From positions 186,001-250,000 of the IMG/VR virus record IMGVR_UViG_3300023174_000042: a DNA stretch of 64,000 nt, one strand, 5' to 3'. The notes below the pieces were generated by a model. That model saw only the letters and a program-made list of their open reading frames with translations, searched no databases and was not told the DNA's origin. The translations under genes were made by a program, and so were the position numbers. Source of the stretch: a virus. This document shows positions 1 through 9,645 of the stretch, one piece after another; the stretch's first letter is position 1, and every line of letters begins with the position of its first letter.

Positions 1-245
1 GTTGGTTGAATTTTATTTATCAAATTTTCGTAAGCAATAATTGATTCGTTTACAAACTCAACGGCCATATTTTCTGATAAACCTTTTTTTGTTGATAACT
101 CATCATACAAGAAAAAAAGTTTAGAAATATTTTTATTTTTTAAAACCAACTCTTCAAAAATAAAAAAATTATCTTTAAATAAATTTTTCTTGTAAGACTC
201 AGTAAGTTGATTTTCTATTTTTGATTTTATTTCACCAAATTTCAT
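1..245 (-). CDS. Hypothetical protein, 5' part only (runs off the left edge)
   Basis: An open frame starts with ATG at 245 and runs to the window edge without a stop (about 81 codons visible). It begins MKFGEIKSKIENQLTESYKK and is lysine/phenylalanine rich. A TATTTAT motif (262-268, read on the minus strand) lies 17 bases upstream, as for neighbouring virion genes. It lies downstream of portal and terminase, where T4-like phages carry prohead core and protease genes. I do not recognise the protein itself. Confidence 0.7.
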   Translation of the reverse strand, partial: MKFGEIKSKIENQLTESYKKNLFKDNFFIFEELVLKNKNISKLFFLYDELSTKKGLSENMAVEFVNESIIAYENLINKIQP

Positions 246-268
246 TTTTTTTGTTTTTTTTATAAATA

Positions 269-727
269 TCAACTTATTTTATTTATTTCATCTATTTCCG
301 TTTCACTAGTTTCTTCATCATATTCGTCTCGGTCAATCATCTCACCATTCCACCAATCATATCCACCAAACCAAGAAGTATAATCTTCAACACCTTCTAT
401 GTCATCAAAGTAGCTTTCATATGTATTTTTCCAATACTCTATAACTTGAATACTTGCATATCTTTTTGTTACAATTTCATATTCGTGTAACTCAGGTATG
501 TTAATTTCTTCAGTTAAATAATTTGGGTTATCTCTATAGAGCGCAAAAACAAACTCAATATCTTTATTATTAATATTCATTCCAATATCATTAAAAATGT
601 CCCTTACGATTTTTTGATTTGAGCTGGATATTAATTGTCTTCCATCACCAAATTGTTCAATACCTTCATTCATTCTTTTTAGAATAAACTTTAAATTTTT
701 TTGTGGTAGTTTTTCTAATTTACTCAT
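269..727 (-). CDS. Hypothetical acidic protein, paralogue of the 44760-45236 product
   Basis: A 152-residue protein with an acidic C-terminus. The central segment (about residues 75-107), with the pattern LHEYEIVTKRYASIQ then NTYESYF, matches LKSYEITHVYERNARIQ then NTYDSYI in the 158-residue product at 44760-45236, so the two are paralogues. ATG at 727 is preceded by a TATTTAT promoter-like motif at 732-738. It sits 11 bases downstream of the portal gene, on the same strand, and is probably co-expressed with it. Function unknown. Confidence 0.8.
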   Translation of the reverse strand: MSKLEKLPQKNLKFILKRMNEGIEQFGDGRQLISSSNQKIVRDIFNDIGMNINNKDIEFVFALYRDNPNYLTEEINIPELHEYEIVTKRYASIQVIEYWKNTYESYFDDIEGVEDYTSWFGGYDWWNGEMIDRDEYDEETSETEIDEINKIS

Positions 728-738
728 GTTAATAAATA

Positions 739-2547
739 TTAGTCACCAAGAAGTTTTGAAAGATGGTCGTCTAAATCACCTAGTGTGCTATTAACTTTTT
801 GAAAATCCAAAAATTCATCTTCATCAAAATCATCATCCAAAGATTCTAAAATCAATTTATTTTTATCTTTTTTTATCGACTCTGGTACTGGGGGTGGTGC
901 CCCTCCTTCAGGTCCAGATGGAGGTGGTGGTGGTGCTCCACCGCCCGCTTCTTCACCAGCAGGGGCCGCTCCTCCACTAGTGGGTGTTCCTCCTGTTACT
1001 GGTTGATAAAGTCTATCTACGGTGCTAAAAATACCTGTCTTAGTGATTATTGTCGCGGTGTTATCGAGTTCTGCAGAAACCGCTCTTTCCATTCTAATTT
1101 GTAATAATTCATTTTTAATTTCATCATCAGAAAAACCAAAAATATGTTTTTTAGCCCAAGTTGCTGAAGTTGGTTGAATTGATTTAGCGATTTCACTAAC
1201 CATATCTTTATACAACGTTACTTTTTCTTTCCAAACATCAATCATTAGAAGGTCCGCTTGTTTTGATGGATTTGTAAGTTGTAATGTAAAATTTGATAAT
1301 TCATCTTCAAAACCCATTAAATATAAATGAATAATTGCGATTTTATTCATTTCGGCAATGGCCGATTTTTGAATTCTATTAATCGTTCTAGCAAATCTAA
1401 TATCCAAAAGAGAAAGATTTTTTCCATCACCAACTGGTTCTTCAAACCCAAGATACGCTTTAGGAACCCTTAATGCCGTGACCAATTTCTTTTGAATATA
1501 TTCAATATCAGCAATTTCAGAAAGGTTTGTTGCTCCCGGTAATGTATCAATCGGACTTGCTTGAGTGGCATCACGAACAGGTATGAAATAATCTTGATCC
1601 ACCGCCATTTGATTAAAACGTAAATCAACGTTTCCGGTTTTTCTATCAACAACCTGATCTCTTTTAAATTTGTTGGCAACTCTTTGAACATATGGTTCAA
1701 CATCTTTATCATCCATGTTCCCAACAAATACTTTAAACACCCTTCTTTCAGGAGCTCTTGATGTTCTATAAATTAACATCGCATCTTCAGATAAAACCAA
1801 TTGTTTCCAAATACGACGTGCTTTTTCTAACATTGACGTTCCATAAGGAAGTTTTCTATCATCACCCAATAATCTAAAGTGAGCAACTTCCCAAGTGTTA
1901 AACTCGGCGTCTCTTGCTTTCCATGAAAACTTTAAAGCCTTTCTGTTAACGTTTATTGTTGATTGAAAAGTTCTAGAATCCATACCCCTTTCTAATCTTT
2001 CAATTTCAATATTTGGTAATTGTAAACAACCTGTAACACCTTTTTCGTGATCTAACTTTAGATAAACAAAATTATCACCATATTTACACATATTTCTAAT
2101 CCACATAGGTAGATTAGTGTTAATATCTAAAACATTAACAAACAAATCGACTAAAATACTTTTGATTCTTTTTGACTCTGAATAAACTTGTAAAATGTAT
2201 CCATTTTGATCGGGTGTTGTTGATTCTTCGGCATATATGTCCAAAGCTGTTGAAATTTCAGGAGTATATTCCATCGATTCGTAATCATAAAACGCAGCCA
2301 ATCTTGTTGGTTCATAGTAAACGGCTTGTGTATAAAGATTATTTTCTACTTTAGCCCAATTGGTGCTAAGATATAATGATTGTTGATTTTGTAACTTAGC
2401 CCTTTCGTATTCGGCCTTATCTTGTGTTTTTAAAAGTTCTTTTTTATCTAATTTGTAATCTGGTTGCCCTTGACCTAAAGTAGAGTCAGGACCAAAGGTT
2501 TTTGCCAATCTTTGCCAAACCGTAAGATTTTGATTATTATTTTCCAT
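739..2547 (-). CDS. 20: Portal vertex protein, T4 gp20-like
   Basis: The 602-residue product would form the dodecameric portal ring through which DNA enters and leaves the head. It shows gp20-family signatures. TPEISTALDIYAEESTTPD lies near residues 94-112, RAPERRVFKVFVGN follows mid-protein, and IEYIQKKLVTALRVPKAYLGF comes after that. Length is somewhat above T4 gp20 because of a C-terminal extension (about 520-602) that is proline/glycine-rich and then acidic. A TATTTAT motif lies at 2569-2575. The terminase gene is two genes upstream on the same strand, as expected for a T4-type packaging cluster. Confidence 0.94.
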   Translation of the reverse strand: MENNNQNLTVWQRLAKTFGPDSTLGQGQPDYKLDKKELLKTQDKAEYERAKLQNQQSLYLSTNWAKVENNLYTQAVYYEPTRLAAFYDYESMEYTPEISTALDIYAEESTTPDQNGYILQVYSESKRIKSILVDLFVNVLDINTNLPMWIRNMCKYGDNFVYLKLDHEKGVTGCLQLPNIEIERLERGMDSRTFQSTINVNRKALKFSWKARDAEFNTWEVAHFRLLGDDRKLPYGTSMLEKARRIWKQLVLSEDAMLIYRTSRAPERRVFKVFVGNMDDKDVEPYVQRVANKFKRDQVVDRKTGNVDLRFNQMAVDQDYFIPVRDATQASPIDTLPGATNLSEIADIEYIQKKLVTALRVPKAYLGFEEPVGDGKNLSLLDIRFARTINRIQKSAIAEMNKIAIIHLYLMGFEDELSNFTLQLTNPSKQADLLMIDVWKEKVTLYKDMVSEIAKSIQPTSATWAKKHIFGFSDDEIKNELLQIRMERAVSAELDNTATIITKTGIFSTVDRLYQPVTGGTPTSGGAAPAGEEAGGGAPPPPPSGPEGGAPPPVPESIKKDKNKLILESLDDDFDEDEFLDFQKVNSTLGDLDDHLSKLLGD

Positions 2548-2568
2548 ATTAATAATTTAACTATAGAT

Positions 2569-2575
2569 ATAAATA
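2569..2575 (-). promoter_or_regulatory. TATTTAT promoter-like motif before the portal gene
   Basis: Minus-strand AATATTTATATC, 22 bases before the portal ATG. Confidence 0.55.
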
Positions 2576-2614
2576 TTTCAATAGTAATTTGTCTTTTATG
2601 ATATTTTCCTTATG

Positions 2615-3949
2615 CTATATGGCGTTGATATAAGTATTCCATGCTGTCACAAATGCGGTGTTTTGACTACCCAAATAACCACCCATAGCATATCCAGCAA
2701 CAATATGATTTCCGAAGTTGATTCCTGATCTTCCGATAAACTGATTGTTGTTCTGAACGGATGTTACAAATGACAATCTGGCAGTTATAGATGTTCCATT
2801 AGAAAGTCTAAGAGATTGACTACCAAGTCTTTGAATTGATTTAACTGATGGAATGTTTTTTGGTCCACTTGGGTCGTTTAGATAATTAAACGCAGTATTA
2901 AGATCAAAAGGACCTTGGTTAATTCGTTGTGCTAACGAATTTCCTAACTGAAAGCTGTTTATATATGAATTTGGTGTTGTTCCTATACCATCAAAAACTC
3001 CAGACGTTACCGAATATGGCATAAAATACCTTGATGATTGTGAAGTTTGATAATTGACACCACTTGTAAATGGATTGAACTGAGTATCAATATAACCACT
3101 CACACCATCTAAAGAGAATCCTTGGTTCGGAATAAACGTATAACCACTGTAAGCGACCGAGTTTCTGGTGTTAGTTTTCCAATCAGTTAGGGCATAAAAC
3201 TCATCTCCGTCTGTTGCACAAACTATGAAATAATCTAACTTAGCCCAAGCGCCAGATGATTTAACACCTAACATTAATTGATTTTGTAAAATACTTTGTC
3301 CAACCGAAGGAGGTCCTATTGTGTATCCTGTGTAAATTGCATAATAATCACTATCGTAAATATAATTGGTGTTATTACTGCTATTAGCAACTCCACTACC
3401 ATATAGATTTATTGCCGTTACTTCACAATAAACGTAAGTGTTTGCTTCAGATTGTGTTAGTAAGTAAGAAGAATTAGTCGCTCCTGTTATTAAAGTAGGA
3501 CTTCCACCTGAATAATTTACACTATACCACTGATAAGTAAAAGATGTTGGTGAATTACTCCACGTCCCGTTAGAGGTTAATAATACCGAACCAACTGAAT
3601 TTACTCCTGAAACCACAGGGATACTAATGTTTGTTGGAGGTAAAGGTATAGGTGGTGTTGGAGTTGGGGTTGGTGTATTTGTCGGGGTTTGTGTTGGTGT
3701 GGGTGTATTAGTTGGTGATTGTGATGGTTGAGGGGTATTAGTTGGTGTATTTGTTGGTGTCACTGATGGAGTTGGTTGGGGTGTTAAAAACGGCAATATT
3801 TGTTCTAATAAATCTCGATCGATTGGTGCTGATTTTTTGTTTTTAAAAGTTGGCTCAAAAACTTTTTGTCCAAGATACTGCTGACCAGGAACAATAAGTC
3901 TTGATCCGTTGGCTATTTTTCCATTTTTCTTTCTATAACTTAGTCCCAT
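2615..3949 (-). CDS. Fibre or decoration-like virion protein with Thr/Pro linker and Ig-like domain
   Basis: A 444-residue protein. Residues about 55-105 are a low-complexity TPTPTPTNTP linker. They are followed by an Ig-like beta-sandwich segment (pattern NGTWSNSPTSFTYQWY, then YLLTQSEANTYVYCEVTA). The last 230 residues are Gly/Ser/Asn/Tyr-rich and resemble a lectin or laminin-G type fold. No catalytic residues are evident. It lies between terminase and portal, with only 4 bases separating it from terminase. That position and the modular beta-rich build suggest a surface-exposed structural or receptor-binding protein, but I do not recognise the family. Confidence 0.75.
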   Translation of the reverse strand: MGLSYRKKNGKIANGSRLIVPGQQYLGQKVFEPTFKNKKSAPIDRDLLEQILPFLTPQPTPSVTPTNTPTNTPQPSQSPTNTPTPTQTPTNTPTPTPTPPIPLPPTNISIPVVSGVNSVGSVLLTSNGTWSNSPTSFTYQWYSVNYSGGSPTLITGATNSSYLLTQSEANTYVYCEVTAINLYGSGVANSSNNTNYIYDSDYYAIYTGYTIGPPSVGQSILQNQLMLGVKSSGAWAKLDYFIVCATDGDEFYALTDWKTNTRNSVAYSGYTFIPNQGFSLDGVSGYIDTQFNPFTSGVNYQTSQSSRYFMPYSVTSGVFDGIGTTPNSYINSFQLGNSLAQRINQGPFDLNTAFNYLNDPSGPKNIPSVKSIQRLGSQSLRLSNGTSITARLSFVTSVQNNNQFIGRSGINFGNHIVAGYAMGGYLGSQNTAFVTAWNTYINAI

Positions 3950-3953
3950 TTTT

Positions 3954-5732
3954 TTATCTTCTTATTCCCCCAAATAACCAACCATATTTTTGATAATCAT
4001 CTCTGGTTGGTCCATTATTTTGAAATCCCGCTCTTTCTCTCAATACGTTATCGTTAGGTATTGTAGGATTAAACTCTATTTCTTTTTTTACCGAATCGTT
4101 ATTTACAACCGCCCAAGAATCAATCATTGATTTTGCTTGTTCGGTTGCTTTTTCTAATCTTGAAAAAGAAGACTCCCCAACATAAATAGCCATCGACATT
4201 CCCATGATTAAATCATCATGTTGTCCTTTTTGGTGATCAGGTCTTCCATTAACATAAACAAACGTGTTCATTTCACTAAATAAACGAACACTTTTTACTT
4301 TAAATTTGTGTCTTATTGCTTCTTCAAAGGATGCAATAATCTGAACTCTTTTATTATTAAAATTAATTCCCGGTATTTTTTCACTATTACCTTTGTTTGA
4401 TGACCAAACATTAAAAGCATCGACACCATCCACATATAAGTTTCTATATCCAAGTTCTTGCATTTTTCTTACAGTTGTAATACCCATACCTCCTGTAATA
4501 TCGACAACGACAAAACAATTATACATAATACCCCACTTGTATGCAACTTCTGCTAGTGTGTCAGGTGGAATTTTTCCAACATATTCTAAAACTTGTTCTC
4601 TATCATCAAAATCAATAATTTGAATAGTTGAATAATCCTCGCTGTCGCCACGAGATACGTCAACACCCATTATATATTTGTGACCTTCAATCGGATCTTT
4701 CCAAATCCAAAGCGAATTTCCCATAAGTTTTGATACTGGATCTTGTAAAAAATCATTTTTTATGTCCTCAAGTTGTTTGTTGTCAAATACGTTATCTCCC
4801 GAACCCAAGAATTCACAATTTAACTCTTGGTTTATTTTTCGTTTGTCGTATTTAAGTTTTTTAACCATTTTTTCATACCAAGAAGAACATGGTTTATATC
4901 CTTGTTTGAAAAAATGTTTTAATTCTTCATAATCTCTTTCATAGGGATCTATGTGTGAAAGGGAAATATTTTTTGAATCATCATATTCTTCTCGATTCAA
5001 AAGATAATGAACTAAATCTTCTGTTGGAACTAAATATAAATCCTTTGTATATCTTGGATCTCTATACCAAAACATTTCAGAAATTTTAAATTGGTTCATT
5101 CCTTTTAATGCCTGATCGTATATGTCGTGATAAATTGCATCATATCCGTTTGGTGTTGATATTACAATTACTTTACCACCCGTAGATAGGGACGCCATAC
5201 AAGCGGCCCAAAAGTCACCATCGGCCTCAATAAACGCCGCCTCATCAAAAATAAGTATTGTTGGTGTAAACCCACGAAGAGCGTCTTTTGAAGTCGCTAC
5301 CGCCTTAACCTCGGAACCATTATTTAATTTATAATGTCTTTGTGAATTTTTCTCGGCAGAAAATCCAGCACCAACCCAAGATGGCCATTGATCAACAAAT
5401 GTTCTAATTTTATTTGACATCTCCATCGAGGTATCAAGTTTGTTGGCAATTATTAGAATTTTTTCAGGTTGTGTTTTTTTTGCAAATACCAGTCTTTTTG
5501 AAATCCAAGCGGCTGTTACCGTAGATACTCCCGCTTGTCTATATTTTAACGCAATATTTTCTTCGTATTCTTCGTAATCTTTTAATAAAGAAATTTGATC
5601 AGGGAATAGCTCCAAAGGAACGTATTTTGACACGGTATTATCATATGTTTGTAAATATGTTCTAAGAGCATATGGAGTGTCGCTCATACATTTAGCATAT
5701 TCAATTAAAACTTGTTCTTTAGATAAACCCAT
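3954..5732 (-). CDS. 17: Terminase large subunit, T4 gp17-like (packaging ATPase and nuclease)
   Basis: The 592-residue motor packages DNA into the prohead and cuts the concatemer. ATPase domain: a deviant Walker A RQAGVST (65-71), Walker B ILIFDEAAF (159-167) and coupling motif ISTPNG (191-196). RNase H-fold nuclease domain: acidic residues at MGVDVSRG (D358), VVVDITGG (D411) and GQHDDLIMG (D506/D507). Length matches gp17. TATTTAT lies upstream at 5739-5745. Start MGLSKEQVL is the first ATG after that motif. Confidence 0.96.
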   Translation of the reverse strand: MGLSKEQVLIEYAKCMSDTPYALRTYLQTYDNTVSKYVPLELFPDQISLLKDYEEYEENIALKYRQAGVSTVTAAWISKRLVFAKKTQPEKILIIANKLDTSMEMSNKIRTFVDQWPSWVGAGFSAEKNSQRHYKLNNGSEVKAVATSKDALRGFTPTILIFDEAAFIEADGDFWAACMASLSTGGKVIVISTPNGYDAIYHDIYDQALKGMNQFKISEMFWYRDPRYTKDLYLVPTEDLVHYLLNREEYDDSKNISLSHIDPYERDYEELKHFFKQGYKPCSSWYEKMVKKLKYDKRKINQELNCEFLGSGDNVFDNKQLEDIKNDFLQDPVSKLMGNSLWIWKDPIEGHKYIMGVDVSRGDSEDYSTIQIIDFDDREQVLEYVGKIPPDTLAEVAYKWGIMYNCFVVVDITGGMGITTVRKMQELGYRNLYVDGVDAFNVWSSNKGNSEKIPGINFNNKRVQIIASFEEAIRHKFKVKSVRLFSEMNTFVYVNGRPDHQKGQHDDLIMGMSMAIYVGESSFSRLEKATEQAKSMIDSWAVVNNDSVKKEIEFNPTIPNDNVLRERAGFQNNGPTRDDYQKYGWLFGGIRR

Positions 5733-5738
5733 ATTACA

Positions 5739-5745
5739 TAAATAT
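5739..5745 (-). promoter_or_regulatory. TATTTAT promoter-like motif before the terminase gene
   Basis: Minus-strand GATATTTATGTAATATG; the motif ends 6 bases before the ATG. Confidence 0.55.
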
Positions 5746-5770
5746 CAATCTTGGGTTTTTGTTGTAAAGA

Positions 5771-6631
5771 TTACTTTTTACCAATAGAAAACATTTTACC
5801 GATTGGTAATTCCATGGGTGCTTGGTCAGAAAACATTGTCAATTTTTTTGGTTTACGAATAATCATAGAATCAGATTTTTTTATTTTTTTTTTGATTGTA
5901 TTAACCAAATCTTTTTTTGACATTTTTGGTTCAATATTGTTTTCAACAATATTTTCAATTTTATCTTCCAAATATTTTTGTAAACTTTCTTTAGTTTCAC
6001 TTTTTTTATAATTTACAGTTTTCTCGGGATGTTTTTTTTCTGGCATGTTTTTATATTCTTTTTTTGTTGTAGAATCAGAAAACTCTTTTGCCATTTTACA
6101 CCATTTACAATTTTTAGAAGAACATTTATTACAACGAGCCCAAAATAAACCTTGTTGGGCTTTTGATTCGAACTTTTCGTTTAATTTAGATTCCGCAATT
6201 CCTTCATTACCTCTATCATTACAAGAATCATCGTCCATACCATCACAGGCTTGATCATTAGCATCATGAGGAGCTTCTTGCCCTGTATATGATTGTAAAG
6301 ATAAATCACCTAAAGCGTTTGAAGATGTAACATCATCAGTTTCATCTTCTTGTATTTCTTCAGTTGGGGTTGCTTTTATACCTGTGTTTGTTTTTTGAAT
6401 TACCATTTTTTTACCTGGAACTTCAGGTATTGTAGTTCCTTTTTCTAAATCGGCGTTTGGTATTTCATAACTGGTTGTAACTTTTTGTGTAACCGCTTCT
6501 TTATTTTCTCTTTTGTTTAGTTTTTTGAACTTTTCAACCAACAAACCAAATTGTTTATTAGACAATGACGAAATTGTATTAGAAGATAATCCGTTCTCAA
6601 GCAAAAATAAAATATTTTTTTTAGTTTTCAT
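5771..6631 (-). CDS. Hypothetical protein with Cys-rich (possible zinc) cluster
   Basis: I chose the ATG at 6631 (MKTKKNILFLLENG). The longer frame begins at TTG and lies further inside the upstream gene. The product is 286 residues. The N-terminus carries LLENG, which fits the [I/L]-x-E tag pattern seen in this genome. A cluster near residues 167-184 (ARCNKCSSKNCKWCKMA) could bind zinc. The C-terminal 80 residues are lysine-rich. It overlaps the 6621 gene by 11 bases, so translational coupling is likely. I do not recognise the family; virion association is suggested only by position. Confidence 0.8.
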   Translation of the reverse strand: MKTKKNILFLLENGLSSNTISSLSNKQFGLLVEKFKKLNKRENKEAVTQKVTTSYEIPNADLEKGTTIPEVPGKKMVIQKTNTGIKATPTEEIQEDETDDVTSSNALGDLSLQSYTGQEAPHDANDQACDGMDDDSCNDRGNEGIAESKLNEKFESKAQQGLFWARCNKCSSKNCKWCKMAKEFSDSTTKKEYKNMPEKKHPEKTVNYKKSETKESLQKYLEDKIENIVENNIEPKMSKKDLVNTIKKKIKKSDSMIIRKPKKLTMFSDQAPMELPIGKMFSIGKK

Positions 6632-7028
6632 AAACCACTTTTTTTTCAAATTGTAATACTATATCTCTTTCATATAGTTTGTTTTTAACATCTTCTTCAG
6701 ATTCTCCAAAGTGAAAAACTAAACGTTTTACTAATGAAAAATCAATGTTATCGGTTTCAACCTCCCAACCCATAGCAATAACTCCATCCATAGAATCAAT
6801 CAAAGAAAATACATCTGAATTTTGAACCAAATCAAAAGATATTTCTTCATTTATCATAGTTCCAACTTTTCTGATATATTCTAAGTCAGGTGGTGATGGA
6901 TAACCATTTGCTGGTTTTGATTCCCAATTTTCACCAAAAACTTCCAAAGTGTCGGAAAAAATAAATTCATAAATATTGTCCCCTTTATAGTTTGGACCTA
7001 AACCATTAATATAAATCAATCGATTCAT
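6621..7028 (-). CDS. Hypothetical protein in virion cluster
   Basis: The 135-residue protein begins MNRLIYINGLGPNYKGDN and has regular mixed alpha/beta character, with no signal peptide or membrane segment. Its start overlaps the stop of the upstream gene by 4 bases (7025-7028) and its 3' end overlaps the next gene, so three genes are tightly coupled. Function not recognised. Position within the portal-terminase block suggests a head or neck role (inference). Confidence 0.8.
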   Translation of the reverse strand: MNRLIYINGLGPNYKGDNIYEFIFSDTLEVFGENWESKPANGYPSPPDLEYIRKVGTMINEEISFDLVQNSDVFSLIDSMDGVIAMGWEVETDNIDFSLVKRLVFHFGESEEDVKNKLYERDIVLQFEKKVVYEN

Positions 7029-8518
7029 ATAATATCACCATTTTTTGTGATTTTAGTTTCGTTAAGTCCGTCTTTAAAAATTAAATTTCCTCTTGTTGAT
7101 AATCCTATCAATCTTGTTCTTGGATTTTGTTTAATATAATTCAAAGAAACATCTAATTGATTTCCTGATTCAGAAAGTCTAATAACATTTTCTTTATTTT
7201 GTTTGTAAAGTTGGTTTGTCTTAGTTTCTTTTGATTTTTGATAGTTATTGTTGTCATCTTCATTTGTAAGAAAATATTTTGACAAAACTTTATCTACTTT
7301 GGATTCGGCAAAAGTCCCATGTTCAAATCTATCAACATTGGGATAATTTTTTCTTCCCCTTCTTCTTTCTCTGTGATATTCGTCTTGATCATCAAATTCG
7401 TTATCAAAATGATGTGTCATAGACTCAGTTTTTTCGCCTTGCATATTTCTGATTGCGATATTAGAATATGCCCCACCTAATAGGTCTTGGAATGCGTCGC
7501 CAAAATTGTCATATCCTTCGGCCATTTCAGGTTCTTGTGGTGGTTCAGGAGCCACATCTTCATTACCCATTTCAGGTTCTTCTATTTTTTTCTTTCTAAC
7601 TTTTATTTCTTCTTCATCTCCTTTTTCTTCACCTTCTTCTTCAACCCCCTCAAGTTTAGAAATAATTTGTTCAATATCGTCTTCGTCTAAAGCATCAACA
7701 TCAATCGCAGATAAAATAGAGTTAATAATATATTTTATGTCTTTAGCGTCCAATTCTTTTTCTTCCTCATACGATCTTATTTTTTGGGCTAACTTACCTG
7801 TTAAAATTTGTATTCTTTTAAGTTCTGATACCTTTTTTTCTTTTGGTTTTTCTTCAACATCAACTTCTTCCTCTTCTTCTTCTCCTCCCATATCAGGTGC
7901 CGGCATTGGTTGTTCTTCTCCTCCCATATCAGGAGCCGGTTCTTCCATTGGTGATCCTCCCATATCAGGAGCCGGTTCTTCCATTGGTGATCCTCCCATA
8001 TCAGGTGCTGGCATTGCTTGTTCTTCTCCACCCATATCAGGTGCGGGAGCAGGTGCTTCTGGTGCGGGTTCAGGAGCAGGAGTTGCGGGAGCGGGTTCTG
8101 TGGTTTCTGATTCAGGACCTTCCGTTGTTTTTGGTTTTTTACTTTTCAGTATGAACTTTTTTTTTTGCTCCCCTAAAAGTGGTGTCCCTTCTTCATTTTC
8201 AAAAAGAGTATTAATTTCTTTTGTCATTAGATTTAATCTCTTTAATGCTTGTGAATATGAAGAATAATATTTTCTTCCTTTAATATTGTCTATGTATTCA
8301 GTTTCAGACTCATTAATAGTTTTTTTAATGATATATCCTTGTCTTTCTTTGATAATCTCATAAGAATTACCATCCGCCAAACTGATTTTATACTCACTTG
8401 ATTGAATATCATTATTTCTTTGTGGGATATTTTCATTATAACGAGCAATTTCCATTATTCGTCTTAATTTGTCTGTTCCTTGAAGTTTTTCACTTCCGAT
8501 AGGTTTAATTCCTGCCAT
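7025..8518 (-). CDS. Acidic repeat-containing structural or scaffold-like protein
   Basis: A 497-residue protein. Residues about 140-215 hold a proline/alanine stretch and four to five copies of PAPDMGG with EEQ or SPMEE spacers, followed by poly-Glu. Two further acidic helical blocks follow (about 225-330), then a basic C-terminal third with an RRRGRKNYPNVDRFEHGTF segment. No enzyme motif is seen. High acidity, repeats and location near portal and terminase suggest a prohead core, scaffold or head-associated protein. The antisense Ser-rich frame is a by-product of the repeats. Confidence 0.8.
   Translation of the reverse strand: MAGIKPIGSEKLQGTDKLRRIMEIARYNENIPQRNNDIQSSEYKISLADGNSYEIIKERQGYIIKKTINESETEYIDNIKGRKYYSSYSQALKRLNLMTKEINTLFENEEGTPLLGEQKKKFILKSKKPKTTEGPESETTEPAPATPAPEPAPEAPAPAPDMGGEEQAMPAPDMGGSPMEEPAPDMGGSPMEEPAPDMGGEEQPMPAPDMGGEEEEEEVDVEEKPKEKKVSELKRIQILTGKLAQKIRSYEEEKELDAKDIKYIINSILSAIDVDALDEDDIEQIISKLEGVEEEGEEKGDEEEIKVRKKKIEEPEMGNEDVAPEPPQEPEMAEGYDNFGDAFQDLLGGAYSNIAIRNMQGEKTESMTHHFDNEFDDQDEYHRERRRGRKNYPNVDRFEHGTFAESKVDKVLSKYFLTNEDDNNNYQKSKETKTNQLYKQNKENVIRLSESGNQLDVSLNYIKQNPRTRLIGLSTRGNLIFKDGLNETKITKNGDII
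7880..8045. repeat. In-gene tandem repeat encoding PAPDMGG units
   Basis: Near-identical 27-45 base units, recognisable as ccatatcaggagccgg or ccatatcaggtgc, recur four to five times. They encode the PAPDMGG(EEQ/SPMEE) repeats of the 7025-8518 product. Unit boundaries vary, consistent with slippage or unequal recombination. Confidence 0.8.
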
Positions 8519-8595
8519 AATTATTTTTTGTATTATGAATTATTTTTTTCTTAATAAATATATCAATAAATATATTTGTTTGAAATTCTGATTAA

Positions 8596-9330
8596 TTATT
8601 GTTTCATTGACAATCCCTTTTCTAAAATCTTGTGTGATGCTTCACTTAATTTTTCTAAATATCCATTTCTTCTTAGGATTTTAAACACCAAATTTTCTGA
8701 AGAATATTCGCCTCCTTTTTGAAGACCACAAGTTCTGAATTTTTTTAATTTGTCCTTGTATTTGGAAATTAATTCTTTAGCATCTTCAATATCTTCACCT
8801 TCAATATTTTCCAACACTTTATCAATATTGTCCATCCACTGCTTTGCCTTTCTTTTAATTGTGTTTTTATCTATTTCTATATCTTCTTTTTTTGGTTTGT
8901 TTTGCCAATCATTATATAATAATGAATATATACCGCTTGAAAAATGTGCTTCATCTTCCGATTCTACATATAATTCTGTTTCATAACCAAAAATTCTAAT
9001 GTCGTGATCTTTGTTAAAGATCGCTTTTTTTAACATAAATAATTCTTTATACAAGTCGATTTGGGAAGGTAGAAACTGATTGAAATTTGCAATTATGTGA
9101 ATGTCAAAATCAGAATATTTTGACCAATTATAATTTGCTAAAGAACCTGTTAAAACAATATCTGTAACAATTATGTCTATTTTAAGATATTCTATAAATT
9201 GATTGGCGATTTCCAACAAACGATTTCTTACTTCGGGTTTCATAGTATATGAATTACCCTCTTTAATCCATATTTTAGGATTTAATTCTTTTTGTGGTTC
9301 AAAACTTTTAATTAGTTCTGTTGTATTCAT
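8596..9330 (-). CDS. Nucleotidyltransferase-fold protein
   Basis: The 244-residue protein has the minimal nucleotidyltransferase signature TGSLANYNWSKYSDFDIH (residues 61-78). G62-S63 are followed by the DxD metal ligands D74 and D76. Such proteins transfer a nucleotide to RNA, protein or small molecules, so the substrate cannot be told. The C-terminal half is helical and basic. ATG at 9330 is preceded by a TATTTAT motif. It is followed 19 bases on by the KTSC gene on the same strand. Confidence 0.8.
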   Translation of the reverse strand: MNTTELIKSFEPQKELNPKIWIKEGNSYTMKPEVRNRLLEIANQFIEYLKIDIIVTDIVLTGSLANYNWSKYSDFDIHIIANFNQFLPSQIDLYKELFMLKKAIFNKDHDIRIFGYETELYVESEDEAHFSSGIYSLLYNDWQNKPKKEDIEIDKNTIKRKAKQWMDNIDKVLENIEGEDIEDAKELISKYKDKLKKFRTCGLQKGGEYSSENLVFKILRRNGYLEKLSEASHKILEKGLSMKQ

Positions 9331-9349
9331 ATAGATAAATACTTTCTAA

Positions 9350-9592
9350 TTATAGTTTCTTGTATGGATAAGTTTTAGAAATGTTTTTATTAAAATAATT
9401 TCCTTGTGATTGAGCTGATCTAAATTCGGTATATTTTTGATGTGGGACATTATCATACTCATATCTCATACCATTTTTGAATTCCGCAATCATTTTTTTT
9501 GTTGATGTATCGTATTCAGTTCTAACGATGTTAGATGACTCTACTTCATTTAAAATTGTAAATCCACTAATTATTTCACTTGTAATTGCCAT
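9350..9592 (-). CDS. KTSC domain protein
   Basis: The 80-residue protein is essentially one KTSC-type domain. It shows VESSNIVRTEYD, MIAEFKNGMRYEYDNVP, and the terminal FRSAQSQGNYFNKNISKTY pattern. This domain is widespread in phages and sometimes fused to other modules. It is proposed to bind nucleic acids, but no firm biochemical function is known to me. Confidence 0.82.
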   Translation of the reverse strand: MAITSEIISGFTILNEVESSNIVRTEYDTSTKKMIAEFKNGMRYEYDNVPHQKYTEFRSAQSQGNYFNKNISKTYPYKKL

Positions 9593-9645
9593 AACATTTT
9601 TTTATAAAAAGTTATTTTAAGAAAAACAAAAGTGAATAAAAAAAA

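Noticed and set aside
7506-8267. 253-codon plus-strand frame opposite the PAPDMGG-repeat gene
   Set aside because: Ser/Gly-rich repeat translation is the antisense of the acidic/proline repeats. The minus-strand gene has overlaps with neighbours and natural composition.
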